In this document: piece after piece, positions 1-10,294 of the stretch
Numbering within the stretch: the stretch's first letter is position 1
Layout: the number at the start of each line of letters is the position of its first letter
Origin: Alphaproteobacteria bacterium MarineAlpha3_Bin3
GTDB lineage: Bacteria > Pseudomonadota > Alphaproteobacteria > Rhodospirillales > Casp-alpha2
Length of the DNA stretch: 13,596 nt
NCBI GenBank assembly: GCA_002938075.1
Contig: PTLK01000028.1
Location: 1 to 13,596, forward strand
Reading direction: 5' to 3'
Position numbers and translations under genes: made by a program
The notes under the pieces: generated by a model
The model's database searches: none
What the model was told of the DNA's origin: nothing
What the model saw: only the letters and a program-made list of their open reading frames with translations

Positions 1-1743
1 GCCGATTTCCGAATCACCCTCGCCATCGACAAAAAGGCCAAGACCCTCACCGTATCGGACAACGGCATCGGTATGGACCACGATGACCTGACCGGGGCGC
101 TGGGAACCATCGCGCGCTCTGGCACCCAGGCCTTCGTCGACCAGATCAACGGCGCCGGCGAGGATAAGCTGGCGATGATCGGCCAGTTCGGCGTCGGCTT
201 CTATTCGTCGTTCATCGTCGCCAAGAAGGTCGAGGTGCTGACGCGCAAGGCGGGCGGCAAGGACGCCTGGTTGTGGTCGTCGGACGGCCGTGGCGAGTTC
301 ACCATCGCCGAGGCCGAGCGCGACGCGCGCGGCACCGATGTCATCGTCCACCTGGACAAGAAGCAGGACGAGTTCCTGGACCCGGTCCACATCGAGACCG
401 TCGTCAAGCAGCACTCGGACCACATCGGCATCCCGGTGGTGCTGAAAGGAGAAGGCGGAGACGGGGCCGAAGGTAAAGACGGGGGCGACAGGACCCTGAA
501 CACCGCCTCGGCGCTGTGGACCCGCGACAAGAAATCGATCACCAAAGACCAGTACAAGGAATTCTACCAACACGTCAGCCATTCGTTCGACCAACCGTGG
601 ATGACGCTGCACAACCAGGTCGAAGGCGTGCTCGCCTACACCAACCTTTTGTTCATCCCCTCGACACCGCCCTTTGACCTGTTCCACCCGGACCGCAAGC
701 CGCAGGTGAAGCTCTACGTCAAGCGTGTGTTCATCACCGACGACTGCGAGGGGCTGCTGCCGCCTTATCTGCGCTTCATGCGCGGCATCGTCGATTCGGA
801 AGACCTGCCGCTGAACATCAGCCGCGAGATGTTCCAGCACAACCCGCAACTGGCAAAGATCAAGTCCGGGCTGGCCAGGCGCCTGTTTTCGGAGCTCAAG
901 AAAAAGGCCGAAAAGAAGCCGGACGAATACGCCGAATTCTGGGACAACTTCGGCGCCGTGTTGAAGGAAGGCATCTACGAGGAACCGGAAAACCGCGAGC
1001 GGATTTTGGGCCTGGCGCGGTTCAAAAGCACCACCCAGGACGGCCTCGTCAGCCTCGAGGATTACGTTGGGCGGATGAAGAAGTCCCAGGACGCCATCTA
1101 TTACATCTCCGGCGTTGACGCCGACGCGTTGCTCAAAAGCCCACACCTGGAAGGCTTCAAGGCCAAGAACGTCGAGGTCCTGTTGATGACCGACCCAGTG
1201 GACGATTTCTGGATTTCCGCCGTCGCCGATTTCGACGGTAAGCCCTTCAAGTCGGCGGCCCGGGCCGGCGCCGACCTGGACAAGATCAAGGGCGGGGCCA
1301 AGGCCAAGAAAAAGGACGCCGATAAGAAGGACGGCGAAAAGGACTCCGCCGCCGCCATCGAGCCACTGTTGGCGCAGTTCAAGGTCGTTTTGGGCAAGGC
1401 GGTCAAGGACGTGCGCCCGTCCGAACGCCTGACCGAAAGCGCCGTCTGCCTGGTCACCGGCGAAGGCGACATGGACGCCCGCCTGGAAAAAATTTTGAAA
1501 CAGAACCGCCAGGCCGGCGCCGCCGACATGACGCCCCGGGTGCTGGAGGTCAACCCCGACCATCCCCTCATCCAAGGCCTGGCGGAACGGGCCAAGAAAG
1601 GCGACGGCCAAGACCCTTTAATCGCCGACGCGGCGCACTTGCTGCTCGATCAGGCGCGGATCGTCGAAGGCGAGGCGCTTGCCGACCCACAGGCGTTTTC
1701 GCGCCGCATGACGGCGGTGATGGAAAGCGGGCTGAAGGTTTAG
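1..1743 (+). CDS. htpG: Molecular chaperone HtpG (Hsp90), 5' truncated by the window edge
   Basis: ATP-dependent cytosolic Hsp90 chaperone. The reading frame is open from base 1, and the first in-frame ATG (73) is internal, so the true start lies before the window. About 60 N-terminal residues are missing compared with the family, including the region with the catalytic Glu and the Asn that contacts ATP. Visible family signatures are DNGIGM at codons 20-25 of the fragment, GQFGVGFYSSFIVA near codons 61-74 (ATP-lid region), GTDVIVHL near 111-118, and the middle-domain segment ending in LNISREMFQHN, which carries the conserved Arg that contacts the ATP phosphate. A Lys/Asp-rich linker (AKAKKKDADKKDGEKD) precedes the C-terminal dimerisation domain, which appears complete. 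The stop TAG (1741-1743) overlaps the stop of the converging DUF1223 gene by four bases. Identity is secure. Confidence 0.97.
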   Translation, partial: ADFRITLAIDKKAKTLTVSDNGIGMDHDDLTGALGTIARSGTQAFVDQINGAGEDKLAMIGQFGVGFYSSFIVAKKVEVLTRKAGGKDAWLWSSDGRGEFTIAEAERDARGTDVIVHLDKKQDEFLDPVHIETVVKQHSDHIGIPVVLKGEGGDGAEGKDGGDRTLNTASALWTRDKKSITKDQYKEFYQHVSHSFDQPWMTLHNQVEGVLAYTNLLFIPSTPPFDLFHPDRKPQVKLYVKRVFITDDCEGLLPPYLRFMRGIVDSEDLPLNISREMFQHNPQLAKIKSGLARRLFSELKKKAEKKPDEYAEFWDNFGAVLKEGIYEEPENRERILGLARFKSTTQDGLVSLEDYVGRMKKSQDAIYYISGVDADALLKSPHLEGFKAKNVEVLLMTDPVDDFWISAVADFDGKPFKSAARAGADLDKIKGGAKAKKKDADKKDGEKDSAAAIEPLLAQFKVVLGKAVKDVRPSERLTESAVCLVTGEGDMDARLEKILKQNRQAGAADMTPRVLEVNPDHPLIQGLAERAKKGDGQDPLIADAAHLLLDQARIVEGEALADPQAFSRRMTAVMESGLKV

Positions 1744-2468
1744 CTTCCGGTCAGGACCAGCTTGGCGGCGCCGAGGATGCGCCCGGTGGAGACCGATTGC
1801 AGGATCACGGCGCAGCCGTCCCGGTCCTCGGTTGATAGGTCGGCGTTTCCAGTCGGGATGTCCAAAGGCCGCCCCTTCCAGGTGCCGATCCGTTTCATGC
1901 CCCGGACGACGTTGTAGTAGCTGAGCATGCGGCCGCCGTTTTCGCCGCGCTTGATGTCAGTATCGTGCCTGTTGTCGAAAACCGCCAGCCACACGGCGGC
2001 CTCTTCCGTGGTATCGGCGCCCGCTACCGTGACCCGGACCCCGTCCTCGGCGCGGTTGATGGTCACCGCCACCCGTTTTGATTTTTGCGCCTTGGCGATC
2101 AACGCCAGGATTTTGTCGCGGTCCGACCCGGTAGCGTGATTGGCGCCCTGGACGATCATTTGCGGGGTGTAGACGTAGCGCATGCCGAGCTTGGGAGCGT
2201 AGGCGCGCTGGCGCTTGGTGTTATCGGGGCTGGCGAAGCGGTCCTTCCAGCCGATGTAATCCCAGTAATCGACGTGGATCGACAGCGCCAGCAGGTCGTC
2301 GCGCTTGGCCAGCTCACCGAGGAAGGCGTCGGCCGGTGGGCACGACGAGCAGCCCTGCGAGGTATAGAGCTCGACCACGGTCAGGTTTTTCTCGGTTGCG
2401 GCGGCAACGGTCTGAATGGAGACGGCCAGGGCGGCCGCCAAGGCGAAGGCGGTGAAGAAACTTTTCAT
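1740..2468 (-). CDS. DUF1223 family secreted thioredoxin-like protein
   Basis: A 242-residue protein of the DUF1223 family, which has a thioredoxin-like fold; the specific function is not established. Residues 1-23 look like a Sec signal peptide: MKSFF, an Ala/Leu-rich core, then VAA before ATEKN, so a periplasmic location is inferred. The mature part begins with VVELYTSQGCSSCPPAD, whose C40-x2-C43 motif sits where the redox motif of thioredoxin folds lies and is the family hallmark. HVDYWDYIGWKDRF and YTPQMIVQG follow, also typical of DUF1223. The start is ATG 2466-2468; no strong Shine-Dalgarno is visible, only a G-rich stretch directly upstream. It lies 87 nt downstream of acnA on the same strand, so co-transcription is possible. 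The family assignment is firm; any redox role is inferred from the CxxC. Confidence 0.9.
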   Translation of the reverse strand: MKSFFTAFALAAALAVSIQTVAAATEKNLTVVELYTSQGCSSCPPADAFLGELAKRDDLLALSIHVDYWDYIGWKDRFASPDNTKRQRAYAPKLGMRYVYTPQMIVQGANHATGSDRDKILALIAKAQKSKRVAVTINRAEDGVRVTVAGADTTEEAAVWLAVFDNRHDTDIKRGENGGRMLSYYNVVRGMKRIGTWKGRPLDIPTGNADLSTEDRDGCAVILQSVSTGRILGAAKLVLTGS

Positions 2469-2528
2469 CCCCCGAACCTAAGGGAAATACCCGATAACGG
2501 CCAATCACATCAGAGTGAGGTTGGGCGA

Positions 2529-2544
2529 TTCACAGGTTTGTGAA
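2529..2544. repeat. Short inverted repeat between acnA and the DUF1223 gene
   Basis: Perfect 6-bp arms TTCACA and TGTGAA flank a 4-nt centre (GGTT on the + strand). It begins 11 nt after the acnA stop in the direction of acnA transcription. No T-tract follows, so it does not look like an intrinsic terminator. It could be a weak hairpin protecting the acnA mRNA 3' end or a small operator for the DUF1223 gene; the sequence does not decide between these. Confidence 0.35.
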
Positions 2545-2555
2545 GGTGGGGGGGC

Positions 2556-5330
<2,775 letters not shown>

Positions 5331-5403
5331 GGCTTGGCTCCTCTGGGAGGTTGGAGGTTACGGGGGCGTTCATGGACTCACCATACTTTACCCCCCTTTG
5401 TCC

Positions 5404-5432
5404 ATATTTGGCGGACCGAAACCCGATGACAA
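5404..5432 (-). promoter_or_regulatory. Possible acnA promoter
   Basis: Read on the minus strand, TTGTCA (5427-5432) is a good -35 hexamer, and 17 nt later AAATAT (5404-5409) is a poor -10. It would start transcription roughly 65 nt upstream of the acnA TTG codon. The 8-mer ACAAGGGG also occurs twice on the plus strand in this gap, at 5429-5436 and 5452-5459. The assignment rests only on hexamer matching and is weak. Confidence 0.28.
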
Positions 5433-5466
5433 GGGGCTTTTTCGTGATTCTACAAGGGGTTGGCTT

Positions 5467-6189
5467 TTAGGGCTCGAGTGTCAGTTGCACCCGTTCACCG
5501 GCAAATCTTACGACGTGGTAACTGATCGCCAGGCCGTCGGGATCGACATCAACGCTTTCGACAACCAGCACCGGCATGTTCTTGCGTTGCTTGAGCAACT
5601 GAGTGTCCTCGGGCGTTGCAATGGTTGTCATGACCTTTGTGCTTTGGCGCGTGTAATCATCGATGCCATAGGATTCGAGAGCCTTGGTGATCGACAGAAC
5701 CCGTTCATAGAGATCGGCGAGTCCCGGGAACCTCCGGCTCGGAAAGTAGTTGGCGGCGACGCTGATCGGATGCCCGTTCGCCTCGCCGACGGTTTCGAGC
5801 AAGGTGACGGGATCGCCGCGGGCAATTCCGAGTGCCGCCGAAACGGTTTCCGTGGCCGGCAATTCCGTGGCCCCGATGAGCCGGTGTCCCGGTTCGACGT
5901 CGCCGAGCAGGAGATTGGCGCTGAAACGGGTTCGCTTGCCGATCCGGTAGTCGATGACATGGTCTTCGACAAAGGTGCCGCGCCCTTTCTCGACTCTGAC
6001 CAGACCCTGATCGGCAAGCGAGGCGACGGCCCGCCTTACGGTATGCCGATTGACGCCGAAGCGTCCCGTCAGCAGGCTTTCCGTTGGGAATTGCCGGCCG
6101 GCGCAGTGAACGTCACTCGATATCTCCTGACCAAGGATTTCCGCGATCTGGTACCAGAGCGGGATTGCGCTGCCGCGGTTGAGTTCCAT
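5467..6189 (-). CDS. phnF: PhnF-type GntR family transcriptional regulator
   Basis: A 240-residue GntR/HutC-family regulator, expected to repress the divergent phn operon in the absence of inducer. The N-terminal winged helix-turn-helix (about residues 9-75) is clear: LWYQIAEILGQEI, then FPTESLLTGRFGVNRHTVRRA as the recognition region, then LVRVEKGRGTFV as the wing. Residues about 85-235 resemble the UTRA ligand-binding domain, including the SVDVDPDGLAISYHVVRFAGERVQL end. The PhnF subtype is assigned from the YRIGKRTRFSANL linker region and the position next to phnG. The start is ATG 6187-6189 with AGGAGG (6197-6202) 7 nt upstream. The spacer shared with phnG contains the candidate operator, so autoregulation is likely. 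The ligand is unknown from sequence. Confidence 0.93.
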   Translation of the reverse strand: MELNRGSAIPLWYQIAEILGQEISSDVHCAGRQFPTESLLTGRFGVNRHTVRRAVASLADQGLVRVEKGRGTFVEDHVIDYRIGKRTRFSANLLLGDVEPGHRLIGATELPATETVSAALGIARGDPVTLLETVGEANGHPISVAANYFPSRRFPGLADLYERVLSITKALESYGIDDYTRQSTKVMTTIATPEDTQLLKQRKNMPVLVVESVDVDPDGLAISYHVVRFAGERVQLTLEP

Positions 6190-6227
6190 CGCCGATCCTC
6201 CTGATAGAAAGAAATCGGTTTACCGGC

Positions 6228-6257
6228 TTGCCATCGTATGCCATTAATATGTATAGA
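6228..6257 (+). promoter_or_regulatory. Candidate phnGHIJKLM promoter
   Basis: TTGCCA (6228-6233) differs from the sigma-70 -35 consensus at one position. TATAGA (6252-6257) lies 18 nt downstream as the -10. The predicted start near 6264 leaves a leader of about 33 nt before the phnG ATG. The -10 and start fall inside the symmetric operator at 6244-6273, as expected for a promoter blocked by a bound PhnF dimer. I see no Pho box in the spacer. Confidence 0.5.
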
Positions 6258-6273
6258 TGTCTAGACATATTAA
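6244..6273. promoter_or_regulatory. Candidate PhnF operator: nested inverted and tandem repeats
   Basis: An unusually AT-rich block in a GC-rich genome. Outer arms TTAATATGT (6244-6252) and ACATATTAA (6265-6273) are perfect 9-bp inverted repeats. Offset inside is a perfect 12-bp palindrome ATGTCTAGACAT (6257-6268). The segment can also be read as tandem 8-mers ATGTATAG and ATGTCTAG (6249-6264). The core GTCTAGAC closely resembles GTATAGAC in the operator published for mycobacterial PhnF (TGGTATAGACCA), and GTATAGAT at 6251-6258 is a second near match. It lies between phnF and phnG and covers the likely phn -10 element. Binding by PhnF is inferred from position and similarity. Confidence 0.65.
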
Positions 6274-6296
6274 TACATGAGCCGGAGGCAGGCGGA

Positions 6297-6773
6297 ATGA
6301 GCGACGATGCCGGAAACAGGCCCTATCCCAAACAGGTCGCGGATCGTCGCGAATGGCTGGGAGTTCTGGCGAAAACGCCATTAGGCGACCTGGAACAACT
6401 GTGGCAAACGGTTCCAAGGAAACCCCCCTACGAGCATCTGCGCCAGCCGGAAACCGGGCTGGCCATGGTCCGGGCGCGGGCCGGCGGCAAGGGCCCGCAA
6501 TTCAATCTGGGCGAAATGACAGTGTCGCGCTGCGTGGTGTCCCTCAGCGGAGAGGCGGTCGGTGTCGGCTACGTCAAGGGCCGCGACCTCCGCCAGGCTG
6601 AGCTTGTTGCCGTCTTCGATGCGATGATGCAGGGCCCTGATGGCGAATGGACTGCCAACAGCGTCATTGAGCCGTTGAAGCGGGCCCAGGACCAACGGCA
6701 AACTAAAACACGGTCGAAGGCGGCCAGGACCCGTGTCGAATTTTTCACCATGGTCAGGGGAGACAGCTTTTGA
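6297..6773 (+). CDS. phnG: C-P lyase core subunit PhnG
   Basis: A 158-residue subunit of the PhnGHIJ carbon-phosphorus lyase core complex. Together with PhnI, PhnH and PhnL it is needed to form 5'-triphosphoribosyl alkylphosphonate from ATP and the phosphonate. Recognisable stretches are RREWLGVLAKTPLGDLEQLW near the N-terminus, PETGLAMVRARAGG (near 52-65), VGYVKGRDLRQAELVAVFDAMMQ, and the diagnostic C-terminal VEFFTMVRGDSF. The length is close to E. coli PhnG (150). An upstream TTG at 6228 is in frame, but it lies within the promoter region, so ATG 6297 was chosen; it has GGAGG (6284-6288) 8 nt upstream. It is the first gene of the operon, and its TGA shares one base with the phnH start. Confidence 0.95.
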   Translation: MSDDAGNRPYPKQVADRREWLGVLAKTPLGDLEQLWQTVPRKPPYEHLRQPETGLAMVRARAGGKGPQFNLGEMTVSRCVVSLSGEAVGVGYVKGRDLRQAELVAVFDAMMQGPDGEWTANSVIEPLKRAQDQRQTKTRSKAARTRVEFFTMVRGDSF

Positions 6774-7414
6774 TGGCCGGCACGGCATCGACAAATTCCG
6801 CTCCAAGGGCTTCTCTTCCCGGTTTGCCCGGTTTCAAGAATCCCGTGTTCGACACTCAGCGGATTTTCCGCCGTCTCATGCGGACGATGAGTCTGCCCGG
6901 CACGGTGGTCACCATCGACGGCATCGATCTGCCGGCATTCGAGGGCGTCATGCCGGCTTCGGCGGCGACCCTGATGGCGCTCGCCGACAGGGAAACGGCG
7001 GTCTGGATTGACGGCGATCTTTGTCCATCGGGCATTTCCGATTACCTCCGTTTCCATACCGGCGCCCCTGCCGCCAAGCAGCGCCAGGAAGCGGTTTTCG
7101 CCTTGATCGACGGCCGTTCCGGCGCTTCCGCCTTCGACGGATTCAATCCGGGGACCGACGAATATCCGGACCGTTCGGCGACCGTCATCGTTCAGGTCGA
7201 AGGGTTCGGAACCGGCCAGGCCAAAATCATCGACGGCCCGGGAATCAAGGAACCAAGGGAAATTTCGGTACAGGGGTTGGTGGCGGGGTTCTGGTCCCGG
7301 TGGACGGCGAACCAGGGCAAATATCCGCGTGGCGTCGACTTGTTCCTGGTCAGCGGGGAGGACGTTCTCGGACTGCCGAGGTCGGTCCGCGAAGCCAGCA
7401 AGGAGCCAACATAA
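6773..7414 (+). CDS. phnH: C-P lyase core subunit PhnH
   Basis: A 213-residue subunit of the C-P lyase core complex. The family has a PLP-transferase-like fold without the cofactor and pairs with PhnG/PhnI in the first step of phosphonate activation. The hallmark N-terminal segment is present: PGFKNPVFDTQRIFRRLMRTMSLPGTVVTI (about residues 20-48). The C-terminal half has PRGVDLFLVSGEDVLGLPRS, also typical. It is somewhat longer than E. coli PhnH (194). The chosen start is ATG 6773, which overlaps the phnG stop as TGATG, with AGGGGAGA upstream; a TTG three bases earlier is possible but less likely. Its own stop overlaps phnI as TAATG, so translation is probably coupled along the operon. Confidence 0.95.
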   Translation: MAGTASTNSAPRASLPGLPGFKNPVFDTQRIFRRLMRTMSLPGTVVTIDGIDLPAFEGVMPASAATLMALADRETAVWIDGDLCPSGISDYLRFHTGAPAAKQRQEAVFALIDGRSGASAFDGFNPGTDEYPDRSATVIVQVEGFGTGQAKIIDGPGIKEPREISVQGLVAGFWSRWTANQGKYPRGVDLFLVSGEDVLGLPRSVREASKEPT

Positions 7415-8574
7415 TGTACGTCGCGGTGAAGGGTGGCGAAAAGGCCATCGACAACGCCCATGAGATTCTGGAAGAGGACCGCCGCGGCGATCTCGAATTG
7501 CCCGAGATCGGCGTCGGGCAGATCTCCGAACAACTGGGCCGCGCCGTCGACCGCGTGATGACCGAGGGCTCGGTCTATGACCCGGAGCTGGCGGCGCTCG
7601 CCGTCAAGCAGGCCCAGGGCGACCTTGTCGAAGCGATTTTCCTGCTCCGCGCCTTTCGCGCGACGTTGCCGCGCCTCGCGGTATCGCGGACCCTCAACAC
7701 CGGCGAGATGCGCATCAGGCGGCGTATTTCGGCGACGTTCAAGGACTTGCCGGGCGGCCAGATTCTCGGTCCCACGTACGATTACACCCACCGCCTTCTC
7801 GACTTCGGTTTGATGGCGGAGAAGGCCGCCAATGAACCCAGCGGCGAAACAGACCCTTCCGATGCCGGGGATCAAAAGTCTAGGGACGCCGAGGGCCCCA
7901 TCCCTAAGGTCCTCGACCTGCTCGACCGTGACGGTTTGATCGAAACCTTCGAAGCCGGCGCCGGGGATGAAGCCGGTGAAGAAGAGGTCGGCGATCTGAC
8001 GCGGGAACCCTTAACGTTCCCCGCCGGGCGGGACCTTCGCCTGCAGAATCTAGCGCGCGGGGACGAAGGATTCCTCCTGGCGCTCGGCTATTCGACTCAG
8101 CGCGGCTTCGGCAACAATCACCCTTTCGCCGGCGAAATCCGCCTCGGGGAAGTCGACGTCGAGATCGTTCCCGAGGAACTCGATTTCCCGGTCCCACTCG
8201 GCGAGATCACGGTGACCGAGTGCGAGATGATCACCCAGTTCAAGGGCTCAAAGGAACAGCCGCCAAAATTCACCCGCGGATACGGGCTGGCGTTCGGGCA
8301 TTGCGAGCGCAAGGCGATGGCGATGGCGCTCGTCGACCGGGCGCTGCGGACCAAGGAACTGGGCGAGGAGCCGAAGGCGCCGGCCCAGGACGAGGAATTC
8401 GTGCTCTACCACAGCGACAACGTCGAATCGTCGGGTTTCGTCGAACACCTGAAGCTTCCCCATTACGTCGACTTCCAGGCCGAGCTGACCCTGATCCGCA
8501 AGCTGCGCCAGGAGCACGATGACCCCGGGTCCGGGTCCGAGCCGGCGGCGGAACGGGCCGAGGCCGGGGAATAG
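7414..8574 (+). CDS. phnI: C-P lyase core subunit PhnI
   Basis: A 386-residue PhnI, the nucleosidase-like subunit that displaces adenine from ATP when the phosphonate is attached to ribose. The start MYVAVKGGEKAI is the conserved N-terminus, with AGGAG (7401-7405) upstream. Family blocks are QAQGDLVEAIFLLRAFRATLPR, LGYSTQRGFGNNHPF, GEITVTECEMITQFKG, GYGLAFGHCERKAMAMALVDRAL and HLKLPHYVDFQAEL. The last contains H345 and H350, matching the spacing of the two His that I recall as metal ligands in E. coli PhnI. It is longer than the E. coli protein (354) through an acidic, low-complexity insertion around residues 133-190 and a loose C-terminal tail, both probably surface loops. phnJ follows after 4 nt. 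Confidence 0.96.
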   Translation: MYVAVKGGEKAIDNAHEILEEDRRGDLELPEIGVGQISEQLGRAVDRVMTEGSVYDPELAALAVKQAQGDLVEAIFLLRAFRATLPRLAVSRTLNTGEMRIRRRISATFKDLPGGQILGPTYDYTHRLLDFGLMAEKAANEPSGETDPSDAGDQKSRDAEGPIPKVLDLLDRDGLIETFEAGAGDEAGEEEVGDLTREPLTFPAGRDLRLQNLARGDEGFLLALGYSTQRGFGNNHPFAGEIRLGEVDVEIVPEELDFPVPLGEITVTECEMITQFKGSKEQPPKFTRGYGLAFGHCERKAMAMALVDRALRTKELGEEPKAPAQDEEFVLYHSDNVESSGFVEHLKLPHYVDFQAELTLIRKLRQEHDDPGSGSEPAAERAEAGE

Positions 8575-8578
8575 GCTC

Positions 8579-9502
8579 ATGGGCGATGGAACCCAAGTCC
8601 GAGGATATAATTTTGCCTACCTGGACGAGGGGACCAAACGCTCGATCCGGCGGATTATCCTCAAGGCGATCGCCATACCGGGTTACCAGGTTCCCTTCGG
8701 CAGCCGGGAAATGCCGCTGCCCTACGGTTGGGGAACCGGCGGGATTCAGGTGACGGCAAGCATTCTCGGCCCGGACGACGTTCTCAAGGTCATCGACCAG
8801 GGCGCCGACGACACCACCAACGCCGTCAGCATCCGCCGGTTCTTTTCCCGCACCGCCAATATCAGCACCACGGAGCGGACAACCGAGGCGACGATTATTC
8901 AGACCCGTCACCGGGTTCCCGAGACGCCGCTGCACGAAGACCAGATTCTGGTTTACCAGGTGCCCATCCCCGAGCCGCTCAGGTGGCTGGAACCGCGGGA
9001 AACCGAAACCCGGAAGATGCACGCCCTCGAAGAATATGGGGTCATGCATGTGAAGCTTTACGAAGACATTGCGCATTACGGCCATATCGCCACTGCCTAC
9101 AATTACCCGGCCCTGGTCAACCGCCGGCATGTGATGGCGACGTCGCCGATCCCGAAATTCGACAATCCGAAAATCGACCGGATTCCGGCATTGCAGATCT
9201 TCGGCGCCGGCCGGGAGAAGCGGATTTACGCCATTCCCCCCTATACGGAAGTGAAGAGTCTCGATTTCGAGGACCACCCCTTTTCCATTGAAACGTGGGA
9301 TCAGTGTTGCGCGATGTGTGGCGACACGGAAAGCTATCTTGACGAAGTGATCACCGATGACGAGGGCACGCGGATGTTCGTCTGTTCCGACACCGATCAC
9401 TGTCGGCGGCGGCGCGACGATGGACATGCCGGGCCCGGGGAGCCCGGGGAGGATGCCCCCGGTGATGATAACGGCGGCGCCGGCAAGGGACTTCCGGGAT
9501 GA
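8579..9502 (+). CDS. phnJ: Alpha-D-ribose 1-methylphosphonate 5-phosphate C-P-lyase PhnJ
   Basis: A 307-residue radical-SAM enzyme that breaks the carbon-phosphorus bond of ribose 1-alkylphosphonate 5-phosphate, giving the alkane and a cyclic ribose phosphate. All key residues are visible: G35 in AIAIPGYQVPFG aligns with the radical-bearing Gly32 of E. coli. C244-x2-C247-x21-C269-x5-C275 reproduces the cluster cysteines and the final catalytic cysteine, each shifted by +3. Strong family blocks are MPLPYGWGTGGIQ, VIDQGADDTTNAVSIRRFF, IPKFDNPK and FGAGREKRIYA. After CRRRRDD the protein ends in a ~25-residue Gly/Pro/Asp-rich tail absent from E. coli PhnJ. The start ATG 8579 follows the phnI stop by 4 nt, with GGGGA as a weak Shine-Dalgarno. 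The stop overlaps phnK by 4 bases (ATGA). The enzyme looks catalytically intact. Confidence 0.97.
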   Translation: MGDGTQVRGYNFAYLDEGTKRSIRRIILKAIAIPGYQVPFGSREMPLPYGWGTGGIQVTASILGPDDVLKVIDQGADDTTNAVSIRRFFSRTANISTTERTTEATIIQTRHRVPETPLHEDQILVYQVPIPEPLRWLEPRETETRKMHALEEYGVMHVKLYEDIAHYGHIATAYNYPALVNRRHVMATSPIPKFDNPKIDRIPALQIFGAGREKRIYAIPPYTEVKSLDFEDHPFSIETWDQCCAMCGDTESYLDEVITDDEGTRMFVCSDTDHCRRRRDDGHAGPGEPGEDAPGDDNGGAGKGLPG

Positions 9503-10281
9503 TGGATCTCGGGCCTCCGTTATTGAGCGTTCAGGGCATGACCAAGTTCTATGGCCGTCTGGTCGGCTGCCGGGACGTCGGTTTCGACCTCTGGCCCGGA
9601 GAGGTGCTGTGCGTCGTGGGCGAATCGGGCTCCGGCAAGACGACGCTGCTGAATTGCCTCAACGGTGGGCTCGAGCCGACCTCGGGGAGCATCAAGTATG
9701 AAACCCGCCATGAAGGCACCGTCGAGATAACGACCCTGTCGGAGGCCAAGCGGCGGTTTCTTTCCAGGACCGATTGGGGAATTGTCTACCAGAACCCCCG
9801 TGACGGGCTGCGCATGAGGGTAAGCGCCGGGGCCAATATCGGCGAACGGCTGATGGCCGTGGGCGCGCGCCATTACGGCAACATCCGCAGCGAGGCCGCA
9901 ACCTGGCTCCGCAATATTGAAATCGACGAGGATCGCATCGACGACCCCCCTTCGACGTTCTCCGGCGGAATGCAGCAACGCCTGCAGATCGCCCGCAACC
10001 TGGTCACCAAACCGCGCCTCGTGTTCATGGATGAACCGACGGGCGGTCTTGATGTTTCGGTTCAGGCGCGCCTGCTGGATCTCCTGCGCGGGCTGGTTAC
10101 CGAACTCGACATCGCCGCCATCATCGTCACCCACGATCTTGCCGTTGCGCGCCTTCTCGGGCATCGGCTGATGGTCATGCAAGGGGGCCGGGTCGTTGAA
10201 TCCGGGCTGACGGACCAAGTGCTGGACGATCCCCATCATCCGCACACTCAATTATTGGTCTCGGCGATCCTTACGCCATAG
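9499..10281 (+). CDS. phnK: C-P lyase ABC-type ATPase PhnK
   Basis: A 260-residue ABC-family ATPase without membrane partners. In E. coli, PhnK docks on the PhnGHIJ core through PhnJ and is needed for phosphonate breakdown. Motifs in order are Walker A GESGSGKT (41-48), Q-loop YQNPRDGL (near 97-104), signature FSGGMQQ (154-160), Walker B RLVFMDEP (173-180) and switch His in THDLA (H212). YQNPRDGLRMRVSAGANIGERLM is characteristic of PhnK rather than of dipeptide transporters, although the overall fold resembles DppD/OppD-type ATPases. The start ATG 9499 overlaps the phnJ stop by 4 bases and has AAGGGA 8 nt upstream; ATG 9502 is an alternative. It lies directly between phnJ and phnL. Confidence 0.94.
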   Translation: MMDLGPPLLSVQGMTKFYGRLVGCRDVGFDLWPGEVLCVVGESGSGKTTLLNCLNGGLEPTSGSIKYETRHEGTVEITTLSEAKRRFLSRTDWGIVYQNPRDGLRMRVSAGANIGERLMAVGARHYGNIRSEAATWLRNIEIDEDRIDDPPSTFSGGMQQRLQIARNLVTKPRLVFMDEPTGGLDVSVQARLLDLLRGLVTELDIAAIIVTHDLAVARLLGHRLMVMQGGRVVESGLTDQVLDDPHHPHTQLLVSAILTP

Positions 10282-10294
10282 ACTGGAAACCGCC

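Noticed and set aside
1730..1750. A bidirectional terminator between htpG and the DUF1223 gene
   Set aside because: The stops overlap by 4 nt and no stem with a T-tract is visible in or next to the overlap.
6228..6296. N-terminal extension of phnG from a TTG codon at 6228
   Set aside because: The extension would cover the predicted promoter and operator. ATG 6297 has a good ribosome site and gives the normal family length.
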